From NCBI GenBank assembly GCA_965657135.1, contig CBFHNF010000013.1, positions 1-64,000 of the forward strand: a stretch of DNA of 64,000 nucleotides, in the 5' to 3' direction. The position numbers and the translations under genes are program-made. The number at the start of each line of letters is the position of its first letter. Position 1 is the stretch's first letter. The stretch is from HIMB11 sp965657135. Its GTDB lineage: Bacteria > Pseudomonadota > Alphaproteobacteria > Rhodobacterales > Rhodobacteraceae. Shown here piece by piece: positions 18,968 to 27,716 of the stretch. The notes beneath the pieces are model-generated. The model did not search any database, had not been told where the DNA came from, and worked only from the letters and a program-made list of their open reading frames with translations.

Positions 18968-19680
18968 CGTAAACGCGCAACCGTTCGTGTTACGCGTGAA
19001 ATTCTAGCAGCATTTGGAGGATGCGAGCCTAAGAACGTGTCACCCGGGTCTGGGATGCGTGTAAAAAATTTTGCACCTCGAACGGGATCATACCCAGCGT
19101 AATATGTGATCAGCGCGCCGATTTCATCGGCCTGCAATTCGTGATCCTTGGAGTAGACTCGCGATCCAACAGCCGCCCCCAGATCAAACGCACTGTCCAC
19201 ATCCTCTTCTGATCCACCAGAATAGGCAATCAACCCTCCCAAAATCAAACCACCTAATCCTGCTGTACTGCGCTGCTGCGCAATATGTCCTGCCACGTGG
19301 TGCGCCATTTCATGACCAAGAACAAATGCTATCTCATCCGTATTTCTGGCAGCCTCCAACAATCCAATTGAAAAGACCACCAATGGACGACCATCTTTTT
19401 CCAGCGTTTGATAGGCATTCACCACGTCCGGCGTGCTTGTATCGACCTGAATTTTAAAATCACAATTTGCGACACGCCCTGTGTCACGACATATCTGTTC
19501 ACCAACTGGTTCTACACGCGCCACAATCCTACGCATTGCGTCAATTACCGTCCCGCCCTGATCTTCGACAGTTTGAACCGTGGGTTGTACTTTCGCGCGC
19601 GGAAGTTGCTTTACTTGCGGTGTCGGGGCGCAGGACGCCACTAGGAACACGCAAAATACTGTTAATATTCTAGAATGCAT
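18964..19680 (-). CDS. M48 family metallopeptidase, predicted lipoprotein
   Basis: Zinc metalloprotease of the M48 family (LoiP/BepA/YcaL-like), likely acting on misfolded envelope proteins. Residues 1-17 form a lipoprotein signal with lipobox VASC and acylation at Cys17, so the protein should be tethered to the periplasmic face of a membrane. The active-site motif HEMAHHVAGH lies at about residues 123-132, with a downstream HELQADEIGA segment supplying the third zinc ligand. There are no TPR repeats, unlike BepA. At 238 residues it is a compact single-domain member. It converges with the DUF938 gene with overlapping stops. Confidence 0.9.
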   Translation of the reverse strand: MHSRILTVFCVFLVASCAPTPQVKQLPRAKVQPTVQTVEDQGGTVIDAMRRIVARVEPVGEQICRDTGRVANCDFKIQVDTSTPDVVNAYQTLEKDGRPLVVFSIGLLEAARNTDEIAFVLGHEMAHHVAGHIAQQRSTAGLGGLILGGLIAYSGGSEEDVDSAFDLGAAVGSRVYSKDHELQADEIGALITYYAGYDPVRGAKFFTRIPDPGDTFLGSHPPNAARISRVTRTVARLR

Positions 19681-19763
19681 AGGAGTTTGTCTTTGTAGTC
19701 GTTCGAATTTTTGATCATAGTATTATCGAACGGAATTTCTGCAAGCTACGGGAAAATTAAGTC

Positions 19764-20003
19764 ATGTTTACTATAGAACACGAATTTGACTGCACGGTTG
19801 TCACACTTATGGACGAGGGCGATGCGTTTTTGCAAGAAGATGTCGTTATAAACGGGTTTGAAGATTGCATTACAATCCAGCAGTTTGATCCCAATACTAA
19901 CGGTATGCAGAAAGTCACAATGTCGATCACCCAAATGAAGGATCTGGCCGCAGCTATTTCGTTGCCAGAGGGTATTTATTCCCGAACAAATCAAGAAGAC
20001 TAG
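19764..20003 (+). CDS. Small conserved hypothetical protein
   Basis: A 79-residue acidic protein without signal peptide or membrane segment (begins MFTIEHEFDCTVVTLMDE; contains VVINGFEDCITIQQFDP). I believe similar short proteins occur in Rhodobacterales, but I cannot name a function. Support for it being real is the clean spacing: it fills the gap between the divergent M48 gene and the convergent modC gene, and its stop overlaps the modC stop at a shared CTAG. The predicted beta-rich pattern is compatible with a small regulatory or binding protein, which is speculation. Confidence 0.65.
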   Translation: MFTIEHEFDCTVVTLMDEGDAFLQEDVVINGFEDCITIQQFDPNTNGMQKVTMSITQMKDLAAAISLPEGIYSRTNQED

Positions 20004-21091
20004 CTGCGAGAAACGTGCTCAGGTGCAACTGAAACAGATTTAATAATTGCAAAGCAGGTTTGTCCGTTTTTAAGATTTAACGCTGAAACAGATCTACGCG
20101 TTATCCTGGCAAGAATGGTGTTTCCAGCACTATTTATTGATATAATCGCTCCTGGACCACGTCCATATTTGATCGTGCTGATGTGTCCCTCGATCACATT
20201 TAGTGCCGAAATATTACTTGGTAATTCAGTGGATAACATGACATCTTGGGCCAAGATGCGCACGCGGACATTTTGTCCGACCGATGCACTAATTTGGGGT
20301 AGATAGATTGGCCCCGAACTAGTTCGTAGTTTTGTTAATCCATCTTGCTCATGCGCTTCGATCTTTGCCGAAAGGATAGCACCAGCGCTTTGCAATCCCA
20401 GTTGCGGGACGATTTCCACATCCGAAAAAATATCTGTCGCAGTCCCCGATTTAATCACCCGACCCTTTTCCAACGCCACAACATGATCTGCCAAGCGTGC
20501 GATTTCAGAGACGGAATGACTGATATATAAAATTGGAACCTTAGACTGATCGCGCAGTCGTTCCAGATAGGGTAGGATTTCCATCTTTCGCTGATCATCC
20601 AAGGCGGACAGAGGCTCATCCAAAACAAGCAAGGAGGGATTTGATAAGAGCGCACGGGCAATCGCAACCCTTTGGCGCTCACCTCCCGACAGCCCACTCG
20701 GGCGACGGTTTAACAACGTTCCAATCCCTAACATATCGACGACATACGTCTGCTGCAGTGTGGTGCTACCTCGTCGTCCATGACGCCGGGAATATTCCAA
20801 GTTCCCTTGTACTGAAAAATGCGGGAACAACAGGTCTTTTTGAAAGACGTAGCCAACTCCACGTGTGTGTGCCGGTCTGTTCACGTCCTTCTCGCTTGAA
20901 TAAAGAACGTCACCCATCAGTTCAATGTGACCTTGATTTGGCGCAAAAACACCAGAAATTGCTTGCGCGATCGTGGATTTTCCAGCCCCTGATCGACCAA
21001 ACAACGCGGTTACGCCGGGCCCTGCGTCAAATGAAATGTCCAGTTCAATCCCAGGAAAGCGATGCTGTATGTTTACCTTCAGCGTCATCAA
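20000..21091 (-). CDS. modC: Molybdate ABC transporter ATP-binding protein
   Basis: ATPase that drives molybdate import with ModB. Walker A GRSGAGKST lies at residues 32-40, signature LSGGERQRVAIARAL near 133-147 and Walker B LLVLDEPLSALD near 155-166, followed by a C-terminal Mop/TOBE-type oxyanion-binding domain (about 290-355, TRRSVSALNLKNGQ) that is characteristic of ModC. It starts in an ATGA overlap with modB. The product would supply molybdenum for the cofactor used by the nearby xanthine dehydrogenase. The stop overlaps that of the small hypothetical gene. Confidence 0.93.
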   Translation of the reverse strand: MMTLKVNIQHRFPGIELDISFDAGPGVTALFGRSGAGKSTIAQAISGVFAPNQGHIELMGDVLYSSEKDVNRPAHTRGVGYVFQKDLLFPHFSVQGNLEYSRRHGRRGSTTLQQTYVVDMLGIGTLLNRRPSGLSGGERQRVAIARALLSNPSLLVLDEPLSALDDQRKMEILPYLERLRDQSKVPILYISHSVSEIARLADHVVALEKGRVIKSGTATDIFSDVEIVPQLGLQSAGAILSAKIEAHEQDGLTKLRTSSGPIYLPQISASVGQNVRVRILAQDVMLSTELPSNISALNVIEGHISTIKYGRGPGAIISINSAGNTILARITRRSVSALNLKNGQTCFAIIKSVSVAPEHVSRS

Positions 21092-21777
21092 CCAAACACC
21101 CGTTTTCGCGTCACACGAGCCAAGCCTTCAGATAGCATAAGCGCCACCACAGAAATCACGACCGAGACAATCACCAAGGTTACCGCACCTTGCTCTTTTC
21201 CGGGCATTTGCAAGAAACCATATATGGCCGAAGGAATAGTTTGTGTTTGGTTGGGCATATTTCCAACAAATGTAATCGTTGCACCGAATTCGCCCAACGC
21301 TTTTGCGAAACCTAATATTGCACCGACTAAAATTCCGGGCAGAGCCATGGGTAGCGTAATTGTGAAGAAAACTCTGATTGGGTGTGCACCCAGGGTGAGC
21401 GCCGCATGTTCAAGCTCAGGATCGATTTGTTCAAGAGACAGGCGCACAGCTCGAACAACAAGAGGAAATGCCATAATTGCTGCAGCCAGAACTGCACCCG
21501 TCCAACGAAAAGCAAGCATAATCCCAAATGTTTCATTCAAAAATTGACCGACCAGGCCCGTTCGTCCAAAAAGCATTAATAACAAGTAGCCTGTGACAAC
21601 TGGTGGCAAAATAAGGGGCAGGTGCACAAGAGCATTCAAAATTTCCCTTCCCCAAAAATTACGTCTTGCCAACAAAAACGCAATCCAAACCGCGAGAGGC
21701 AAGGACAGCAAGGTTGCCCATACAGCGACCTTCAGCGATAACATTATTGCCGCTAATTCTTGTTCACCAAAATACAC
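21088..21777 (-). CDS. modB: Molybdate ABC transporter permease
   Basis: Inner-membrane channel subunit of the molybdate importer, 229 residues with about five to six spans. Diagnostic segments are LPLILPPVVTGYLLLMLFG (about 73-91), RWTGAVLAAAIMAFPL and the cytoplasmic coupling (EAA) loop LEHAALTLGAHPIRVFF, followed by LGEFGATITFVGNMP, which is typical of ModB. The first codon is GTG with only a modest GGA upstream. modA, normally immediately upstream, is not present: the next 190 bases carry no binding-protein gene and then rimP runs the other way. Confidence 0.92.
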   Translation of the reverse strand: MYFGEQELAAIMLSLKVAVWATLLSLPLAVWIAFLLARRNFWGREILNALVHLPLILPPVVTGYLLLMLFGRTGLVGQFLNETFGIMLAFRWTGAVLAAAIMAFPLVVRAVRLSLEQIDPELEHAALTLGAHPIRVFFTITLPMALPGILVGAILGFAKALGEFGATITFVGNMPNQTQTIPSAIYGFLQMPGKEQGAVTLVIVSVVISVVALMLSEGLARVTRKRVFG

Positions 21778-21934
21778 TGCGTGTCAGTCCAATTGTTTCA
21801 TGCACCATAGTTTCAAAACATTCACACTTATGCAATCAGATCGTGCAGATTCAGGGGTTGCGGTTTTCGTTTTCAGAGCGTATACGACATCCAACAGCGG
21901 TTTGTTGGTAACAACACTCCACCGAAATTCGTTC

Positions 21935-21957
21935 ACGGGCCGCGAGCCCGTTTTTTT
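21935..21957 (+). terminator. Hairpin plus T-run just upstream of rimP
   Basis: ACGGGC (21935-21940) pairs with GCCCGT (21946-21951) around a five-base loop and is followed directly by a run of Ts, the form of an intrinsic terminator on the plus strand. It lies only 12 bases before the rimP ATG. A second perfect stem, CCAACA/TGTTGG, precedes it at 21891-21908. Because no plus-strand gene ends here, it may terminate a short leader or small RNA, or act as an attenuator for rimP-nusA-infB. Confidence 0.6.
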
Positions 21958-21969
21958 GTGTTTGGACAA

Positions 21970-22542
21970 ATGACAAATAGCTTAATTGCAAAAACAGCGA
22001 TGGACCAAAGGATCGCCGAAATCATCAATCCTGTTATTGAAGACATGGGATTCGAGTTGGTACGTATTCGTTTGATGGGCGGGCAAACCAAAACCTTGCA
22101 GATTATGGCCGACAAGCCAGATGGTGGTATCGAAGTCGATGATTGTGCAGAGATTTCAACTGCCGTCAGCGCCATCATGGATGTCGAAGACCCCATAACT
22201 GATGCCTATACCTTAGAAGTATCCAGCCCGGGCATTGACCGCCCCCTGACACGCCTCAAGGATTTTGAGACGTTTGAAGGCTATGAAGTTAAATTGGAAA
22301 CTGCGGACATGATCGATGGTCGCCGCCGTTTTCGAGGAGAGCTTGCTGGCGTTGAAGAAAATGAAGTTTTGATCAACGTCGAAGAAGGCACAATTGGTTT
22401 GGAATTTGATTGGCTTTCAGAGGCCAAGCTTATTCTAACCGACGATCTAATCAAGGAAATGCTTCGCCAACGCAAGGCAGCAGGCGATATTAATCAAGAT
22501 GATTTCGATGAAATCGTGACCGAACAGTCCGAGGAGGAATAA
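21970..22542 (+). CDS. rimP: Ribosome maturation factor RimP
   Basis: Assembly factor that helps mature the 30S ribosomal subunit. The 190-residue protein shows the RimP N-terminal domain with GFELVRIRLMGG, a DDCAEISTAVSAIMD segment and the highly conserved LEVSSPGIDRPL (about residues 83-94), then the SH3-like C-terminal domain. An in-frame GTG at 21958 would place the start inside the T-run of the upstream hairpin, so the ATG at 21970, preceded by GGAC, is preferred. It is the first gene of the rimP-nusA-ylxR-infB cluster, two bases upstream of nusA. Confidence 0.95.
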   Translation: MTNSLIAKTAMDQRIAEIINPVIEDMGFELVRIRLMGGQTKTLQIMADKPDGGIEVDDCAEISTAVSAIMDVEDPITDAYTLEVSSPGIDRPLTRLKDFETFEGYEVKLETADMIDGRRRFRGELAGVEENEVLINVEEGTIGLEFDWLSEAKLILTDDLIKEMLRQRKAAGDINQDDFDEIVTEQSEEE

Positions 22543-22544
22543 AA

Positions 22545-24146
22545 ATGGCAATTACCTCAGCCAACCAACTAGAGTTGTTACAAACGGCCGAAGCCGTTGC
22601 ACGCGAAAAAATGATCGATCCAGGTTTAGTCGTAGCGGCGATGGAAGAAAGTTTAGCTCGTGCCGCAAAATCTCGTTACGGCTCGGAAATGGACATCCGC
22701 GTTTCCATCGATAGAAAAACGGGACGTGCATCATTTACACGTGTTCGCACAGTCGTAGAGGACGAATTGCTTGAAAACTATCAGGCAGAAATGACTGTAG
22801 AGCAAGCAAAGCAATATATGGAAAACCCCGAGATTGGCCAACAATTTGTGGAAGAAATTCCACCAGTCGACATGGGACGTATCGCGGCACAGTCTGCCAA
22901 ACAAGTTATTTTGCAGAAGGTTCGCGAAGCAGAACGTGATCGCCAGTTTGAGGAATTCAAAGATCGCGCAGGCACAATTATTAACGGTGTTGTGAAACGC
23001 GAAGAATACGGCAATGTTATCGTTGACGTTGGCCGAGGAGAGGCGATTTTGCGCCGCAACGAAAAGATTGGCCGCGAGAGCTATCGCCCAAACGATCGTG
23101 TGCGTTGCTATATAAAAGAAGTGCGCCGCGAAGTGCGTGGTCCGCAAATTTTCCTATCAAGAACTGCACCAGAATTCATGGCGGAACTGTTTAAAATGGA
23201 AGTGCCTGAAATTTATGAAGGCATCATTGAAATCAAATCTGTCGCTCGTGACCCAGGCTCACGCGCAAAAATTGCTGTTTACACAAATGATAACTCAATT
23301 GATCCAGTCGGCGCATGTGTTGGTATGCGCGGAAGCCGCGTTCAAGCGGTCGTAAACGAGCTACAGGGTGAAAAAATTGATATCATTCCATGGAACGAAG
23401 ATCAGCCAACGTTCTTGGTCAATGCGTTGCAGCCAGCAGAAGTTTCAAAAGTTGTTTTGGATGAAGAGGCCGGAAAAATCGAGGTTGTTGTCCCGGAAGA
23501 GCAGCTTTCACTCGCAATCGGGCGCCGCGGTCAAAACGTTCGCCTGGCAAGTCAGCTAACTGCACTTGATATCGACATAATGACTGAAGCAGAAGAATCA
23601 GCGCGTCGTCAAAAAGAATTTGAACTGCGTACAAATTTATTCATGGAAACATTAGACGTTGATGAATTCTTTGCACAGCTTTTGGTTTCAGAAGGCTTCA
23701 CCAACTTAGAAGAAGTCGCCTATGTCGAAGTAGATGAACTATTGGTTATCGATGGCGTTGACGAGGCAACCGCAGATGAGCTTCAGACACGTGCGCGCGA
23801 ATTCTTAGAAGCGCAAGCGCGCGCTGCGATGGAAAAGGCCCAAGAACTCGGAGTCGAAGATAGCTTGATCAACTTCGAAGGCTTAACACCCCAAATGCTT
23901 CAGGTTCTTGCCGAGGATGGCGTTCTGACGCTTGAAGATTTTGCAACCTGTGCCGACTGGGAATTGGCAGGTGGTTGGACGACCGTCAATGGAGAACGTG
24001 TTAAGGACACCGGCCTTTTAGAAGAGTTCGATGTTTCCTTGGAAGAAGCGCAGGATCTGGTCATGACCGCCCGTGTTATGCTGGGTTGGGTTGATCCCGA
24101 AGAGTTGGTGTCAGAGAGCACATCAGAAGAAGTCGAAGAGGACTAA
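22545..24146 (+). CDS. nusA: Transcription termination/antitermination factor NusA
   Basis: RNA polymerase-binding factor controlling pausing, termination and antitermination. Domain order in the 533-residue protein is the N-terminal RNAP-binding domain (1-130), S1 domain (about 135-200, GTIINGVVKREEYGNVIVD), KH1 and KH2 (about 230-345, with VGACVGMRGSRVQAV and LSLAIGRRGQNVRLA), then C-terminal helix-hairpin-helix/acidic repeats ending in a Glu-rich tail. It lies two bases after rimP and nine before ylxR, in the order usual for proteobacteria. Confidence 0.97.
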   Translation: MAITSANQLELLQTAEAVAREKMIDPGLVVAAMEESLARAAKSRYGSEMDIRVSIDRKTGRASFTRVRTVVEDELLENYQAEMTVEQAKQYMENPEIGQQFVEEIPPVDMGRIAAQSAKQVILQKVREAERDRQFEEFKDRAGTIINGVVKREEYGNVIVDVGRGEAILRRNEKIGRESYRPNDRVRCYIKEVRREVRGPQIFLSRTAPEFMAELFKMEVPEIYEGIIEIKSVARDPGSRAKIAVYTNDNSIDPVGACVGMRGSRVQAVVNELQGEKIDIIPWNEDQPTFLVNALQPAEVSKVVLDEEAGKIEVVVPEEQLSLAIGRRGQNVRLASQLTALDIDIMTEAEESARRQKEFELRTNLFMETLDVDEFFAQLLVSEGFTNLEEVAYVEVDELLVIDGVDEATADELQTRAREFLEAQARAAMEKAQELGVEDSLINFEGLTPQMLQVLAEDGVLTLEDFATCADWELAGGWTTVNGERVKDTGLLEEFDVSLEEAQDLVMTARVMLGWVDPEELVSESTSEEVEED

Positions 24147-24155
24147 GGACACCGA

Positions 24156-24788
24156 ATGGGTCATGGCGAAAGACATATGAAGTCCGATAATGCAGAACGT
24201 AAATGCATTGTGACCGGAGAAGTTCAGCCCAAACATGGGCTGATCCGCTTTGTCGTGTCGCCAACAGATGAAATCGTGCCCGATCTTGCAGAAAAATTGC
24301 CAGGTCGCGGTATCTGGGTCAGTTCCGACAATAAAGCCATTGGCACAGCTATCAAAAAAGGCTTGTTCGCGCGTGGCGCAAAAAAATCTGTAAAAGTCGA
24401 TCCAGACCTTTTGCAGCATCTAACAGATGCGATGAGTCGCAGAGTCGTGGAGTTAATCAGTCTCTCGAGGAAATCCGGGCGAGCGGTTGCAGGATATGAA
24501 AAGGTAAAAGATTGGCTTTTGAAAGAGGAAGCGGAAATCTTAATCCAAGCATCAGATGGCTCTGAACGTGGCAAATCCAAATTAAGCACCCCCTATGGTG
24601 GATCATTCATTGGTTGGTTGACAGCTGATGAACTAGGCGCAGCCTTTGGGCGACAGACAGTAATACATTGTGCGCTCGCCTCTGGCGGTTTGACGCAACG
24701 TGTAGTAGATGATGCGAAACGACTAAATGGTCTACGCGATATTGACGGTGGCAAAACTGCGACCGGGAAGGAAAAGACAGCTAGATGA
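24156..24788 (+). CDS. ylxR: YlxR/DUF448 RNA-binding protein fused to an L7Ae-like domain
   Basis: Two-domain RNA-binding protein found between nusA and infB. Residues about 10-85 are the YlxR (DUF448) domain, with RKCIVTGEVQPKHGLIRFV and LPGRGIWV; YlxR proteins are thought to bind RNA or RNase P. Residues about 90-195 resemble a ribosomal L7Ae-type fold (ISLSRKSGRAVAGYEKV and a following LIQASDG region). The fusion is the usual alphaproteobacterial arrangement. It starts nine bases after nusA and its stop overlaps the infB start in ATGA. Confidence 0.88.
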   Translation: MGHGERHMKSDNAERKCIVTGEVQPKHGLIRFVVSPTDEIVPDLAEKLPGRGIWVSSDNKAIGTAIKKGLFARGAKKSVKVDPDLLQHLTDAMSRRVVELISLSRKSGRAVAGYEKVKDWLLKEEAEILIQASDGSERGKSKLSTPYGGSFIGWLTADELGAAFGRQTVIHCALASGGLTQRVVDDAKRLNGLRDIDGGKTATGKEKTAR

Positions 24789-27283
24789 GCGATAGTGACG
24801 GCAAAAAAACATTGGGTGTTCGTGGCGGCGGTCCACGTTCTGGGAACGTAAAGCAAAGTTTTAGCCACGGCCGTTCCAAAAATGTCGTGGTCGAAACCAA
24901 ACGCAAGCGCGTTGTTGTGCCCAAACCGGGTACGACAAAGTCAGCTGGTGGTGCGGGCGGTGCGGGCGGAGTTGGCGCGGGCGGAATGCAGAACGCCGAG
25001 ATGGAACGCCGGTTAAGGGCGCTTCAAGCAGCTAAAGCACGCGAAGCAGAAGAAACAGCAGCACGTGAAGCGGAAGAAAAAGCGCGTCAAGAAGAACGCG
25101 ATCGTCGTCGTGCGGATCAGGAAAATAAAGAACGCGAGCAGCGCGAGCTCGAAGAGCGGGCAAAAGCCAAGGCGGAAGCAGAAGCAGAAGCGGAAGAGCG
25201 CGCGAAAAAAGATGTTGAAGAGCAAAAAGCCAGAAACGTCGTCGAAAAAGAAGTTCGTAATGAACCCGTGCAACCAAAAATAGAGGATGCGCGGAATACA
25301 AAGCCCGCTCCTGTTTCTCGTAAGAAAGAACAGGAAGAAGAAAAGCGTCGCGCCAAAGCGCGTGTAACTGAAGGCGAGAATCGTCGTTCAGGAAAACTCA
25401 CGATCTCACAAGCGTTAGATGGTGGCGAAGGTGGTCGACAACGTTCGATGGCGGCGATGCGCCGCAAACAGGAACGTGCCCGTCAAAAAGCGATGGGTGA
25501 ATCCCAAGAACGCGAAAAGGTTGTCCGTGAGGTACAAGTTCCAGAAGCAATCGTTGTTTCAGAGCTTGCTAACCGCATGGCAGAACGTGTGGCAGAAGTG
25601 GTAAAGTCGCTCATGAAAATGGGAATGATGGTCACACAAAACCAATCAATCGATGCCGATACGGCCGAGTTAATCATAGAAGAATTCGGACACAAAATTG
25701 TTCGAGTTTCTGACGCCGATGTCGAAGATGTTATCAACGAAGTTGACGATGCAGACGAAGATCTAAAGCCGCGCCCACCTGTTATTACGATCATGGGGCA
25801 CGTGGACCACGGCAAAACATCTCTTCTAGATGCGATCCGCAAGGCAAACGTCGTTTCAGGTGAAGCTGGCGGGATTACACAGCACATCGGAGCGTATCAA
25901 GTCACAGCACCCGATGGTGCCCTGTTGTCATTTCTAGATACGCCCGGTCACGCAGCGTTTACATCTATGCGTGCTCGCGGTGCTCAAGTAACGGATATCG
26001 TTGTTCTGGTTGTTGCTGCTGACGACAGCGTCATGCCTCAAACAATCGAAGCGATCAATCACGCCAAAGCTGCAAAAGTACCAATGATTGTTGCCATTAA
26101 CAAATGTGACAAGCCTGATTCAAATCCCGATAAGGTGCGTACAGAGCTGCTGCAACATGAAGTCATCGTAGAAGCGATGTCAGGGGATGTTCAAGACGTA
26201 GAAGTATCCGCCTTGGCTGGAACAGGGTTGGATCAATTACTTGAGGCGATTTCTTTGCAAGCAGAAATTCTGGAACTCAAAGCAAACCCCGAACGTGCAG
26301 CGCAGGGTGCAGTAATCGAAGCACAACTGGATGTTGGCCGCGGTCCTGTGGCCACAGTTTTGGTTCAGAAAGGTACGTTGAAACAGGGCGATATTTTCGT
26401 TGTTGGTGAACAATGGGGTAAAGTCCGCGCATTGATCAACGACCAAGGCGAACGTGTAAAAGAAGCTGGACCGTCTGTACCAGTCGAAGTTTTAGGCCTG
26501 AACGGGACACCCGAGGCAGGTGACGTGTTGAACGTTGTCGACACCGAGGCCCAGGCCCGCGAAATCGCGGATTATCGTATTGATCTGGCCAAAGAAAAAC
26601 GTGCGGCAGCCGGTGCGGCAACGACGCTTGAACAATTGATGGCACGCGCCAAAGAAAATGAAAACCTGACTGAAATGCCAATTCTTGTGAAAGCTGACGT
26701 TCAGGGTTCTGCTGAAGCGATTGTCCAAGCCATGGAGAAAATTGGAAACAACGAAGTACGCGTCCGCGTTCTGCATTATGGTGTTGGTGCGATTACTGAT
26801 ACGGATGTCGGATTGGCAGAAGCCTCTGGCGCACCAGTTATTGGTTTTAACGTGCGCGCAAATGCATCGGCACGAAATTCAGCCAACCAGAAAGGCGTCG
26901 AAATTCGGTATTACTCGATCATTTATGATTTGGTCGATGATGTTCGTGCAGCGGCAAGCGGTCTATTGTCGGCTGAAATTCGAGAAAACTTTATTGGCTA
27001 CGCCGAGATCAAGGAAGTCTTCAAAGTTTCTGGCGTCGGCAAAGTCGCTGGCTGTATCGTAACCGAAGGTGTTGCACGTCGCAGTGCAGGCGTTCGTCTA
27101 TTGCGCGACAACGTTGTGATCCATGAGGGGACACTAAAAACGCTTAAGCGTTTTAAAGATGAAGTCAAAGATGTTCAATCCGGACAAGAGTGCGGGATGG
27201 CATTTGAAAACTACGATGACGTGCGTCCCGCCGACGTCATAGAAATCTTTGAACGCGAAGAAGTCGCTCGTACGCTGGACTAA
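24785..27283 (+). CDS. infB: Translation initiation factor IF-2
   Basis: GTPase that delivers initiator tRNA to the 30S subunit. The 832-residue protein has a Gly-rich linker near residues 57-68, a long charged Ala/Glu/Arg/Lys helical segment (about 70-240), an IF-2 N-terminal subdomain, and the G domain with GHVDHGKTS (338-346), DTPGHAAF (near 384) and NKCD (near 438), followed by domains II-IV. It overlaps ylxR by four bases and ends the cluster at a strong bidirectional terminator. The charged repeat region explains many spurious overlapping open frames in the 25.0-25.5 kb stretch. Confidence 0.97.
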   Translation: MSDSDGKKTLGVRGGGPRSGNVKQSFSHGRSKNVVVETKRKRVVVPKPGTTKSAGGAGGAGGVGAGGMQNAEMERRLRALQAAKAREAEETAAREAEEKARQEERDRRRADQENKEREQRELEERAKAKAEAEAEAEERAKKDVEEQKARNVVEKEVRNEPVQPKIEDARNTKPAPVSRKKEQEEEKRRAKARVTEGENRRSGKLTISQALDGGEGGRQRSMAAMRRKQERARQKAMGESQEREKVVREVQVPEAIVVSELANRMAERVAEVVKSLMKMGMMVTQNQSIDADTAELIIEEFGHKIVRVSDADVEDVINEVDDADEDLKPRPPVITIMGHVDHGKTSLLDAIRKANVVSGEAGGITQHIGAYQVTAPDGALLSFLDTPGHAAFTSMRARGAQVTDIVVLVVAADDSVMPQTIEAINHAKAAKVPMIVAINKCDKPDSNPDKVRTELLQHEVIVEAMSGDVQDVEVSALAGTGLDQLLEAISLQAEILELKANPERAAQGAVIEAQLDVGRGPVATVLVQKGTLKQGDIFVVGEQWGKVRALINDQGERVKEAGPSVPVEVLGLNGTPEAGDVLNVVDTEAQAREIADYRIDLAKEKRAAAGAATTLEQLMARAKENENLTEMPILVKADVQGSAEAIVQAMEKIGNNEVRVRVLHYGVGAITDTDVGLAEASGAPVIGFNVRANASARNSANQKGVEIRYYSIIYDLVDDVRAAASGLLSAEIRENFIGYAEIKEVFKVSGVGKVAGCIVTEGVARRSAGVRLLRDNVVIHEGTLKTLKRFKDEVKDVQSGQECGMAFENYDDVRPADVIEIFEREEVARTLD

Positions 27284-27284
27284 T

Positions 27285-27314
27285 AAAAAAACGCCCCAAC
27301 TTGGGGCGTTTTTT
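27285..27314. terminator. Bidirectional terminator between infB and mutT
   Basis: CGCCCC (27292-27297) pairs with GGGGCG (27303-27308) around AACTT, flanked by seven As on the left and six Ts on the right that extend the stem. The structure can end transcription both from infB (plus) and from argJ-mutT (minus), whose genes converge here. Confidence 0.92.
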
Positions 27315-27317
27315 ATA

Positions 27318-27716
27318 TTATAACCAATCGCGCAGTATTGGGATGATTGGAATATCGGCAGGTGGCATCGGATACTTGTTCAGCTCTTTGGCATGTACCC
27401 AAGCGAGTTTTTGCCCCTCTTTCCCTTGTACTATACCATCCCACTTTCGACAGGCAAACAGCGGCATTAGCAAGTGAAAGTCATCATAAGAATGAGACGC
27501 AAACGTGAGTGGTGCTAAGCAACTGGACCACGTTTCAATTCCTAATTCCTCGTGTAGTTCTCGCACTAATGCGTCCTCTGGAGTTTCCCCAACTTCAACC
27601 TTACCACCTGGAAATTCCCACAACCCGGCCATAGATTTTCCCTCTGGTCTTTGGGCCAATAGTATTCGTCCATCAGGATCGATAAGCGCGACCGCTGAAA
27701 CCAAAATAATCTTCAT
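27318..27716 (-). CDS. mutT: 8-oxo-dGTP diphosphatase (MutT, Nudix hydrolase)
   Basis: Sanitises the nucleotide pool by hydrolysing 8-oxo-dGTP. The 132-residue protein carries a complete Nudix box starting at Gly38: GGKVEVGE, then REL and EELGI, matching GX5EX7REUXEEXGU. LAQRPEGKSMAGLWEFPG before the box is typical for MutT rather than other Nudix families. The open frame continues 18 codons upstream into argJ, but the ATG at 27716 forms an ATGA overlap with the argJ stop and fits the family start MKIILVSAVAL. Confidence 0.93.
   Translation of the reverse strand: MKIILVSAVALIDPDGRILLAQRPEGKSMAGLWEFPGGKVEVGETPEDALVRELHEELGIETWSSCLAPLTFASHSYDDFHLLMPLFACRKWDGIVQGKEGQKLAWVHAKELNKYPMPPADIPIIPILRDWL

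Noticed and set aside
21784..21969. A 61-codon minus-strand open frame directly upstream of modB in the same frame, considered as a modA remnant
   Set aside because: The sequence does not resemble the end of a ModA or any binding protein, and it covers the terminator hairpin of the opposite strand.
25013..25467. Several long antisense and out-of-frame open reading frames opposite infB
   Set aside because: They are by-products of the Ala/Glu/Arg/Lys-rich repeat region of IF-2, giving Phe/Leu/Ser/Arg-rich shadows.
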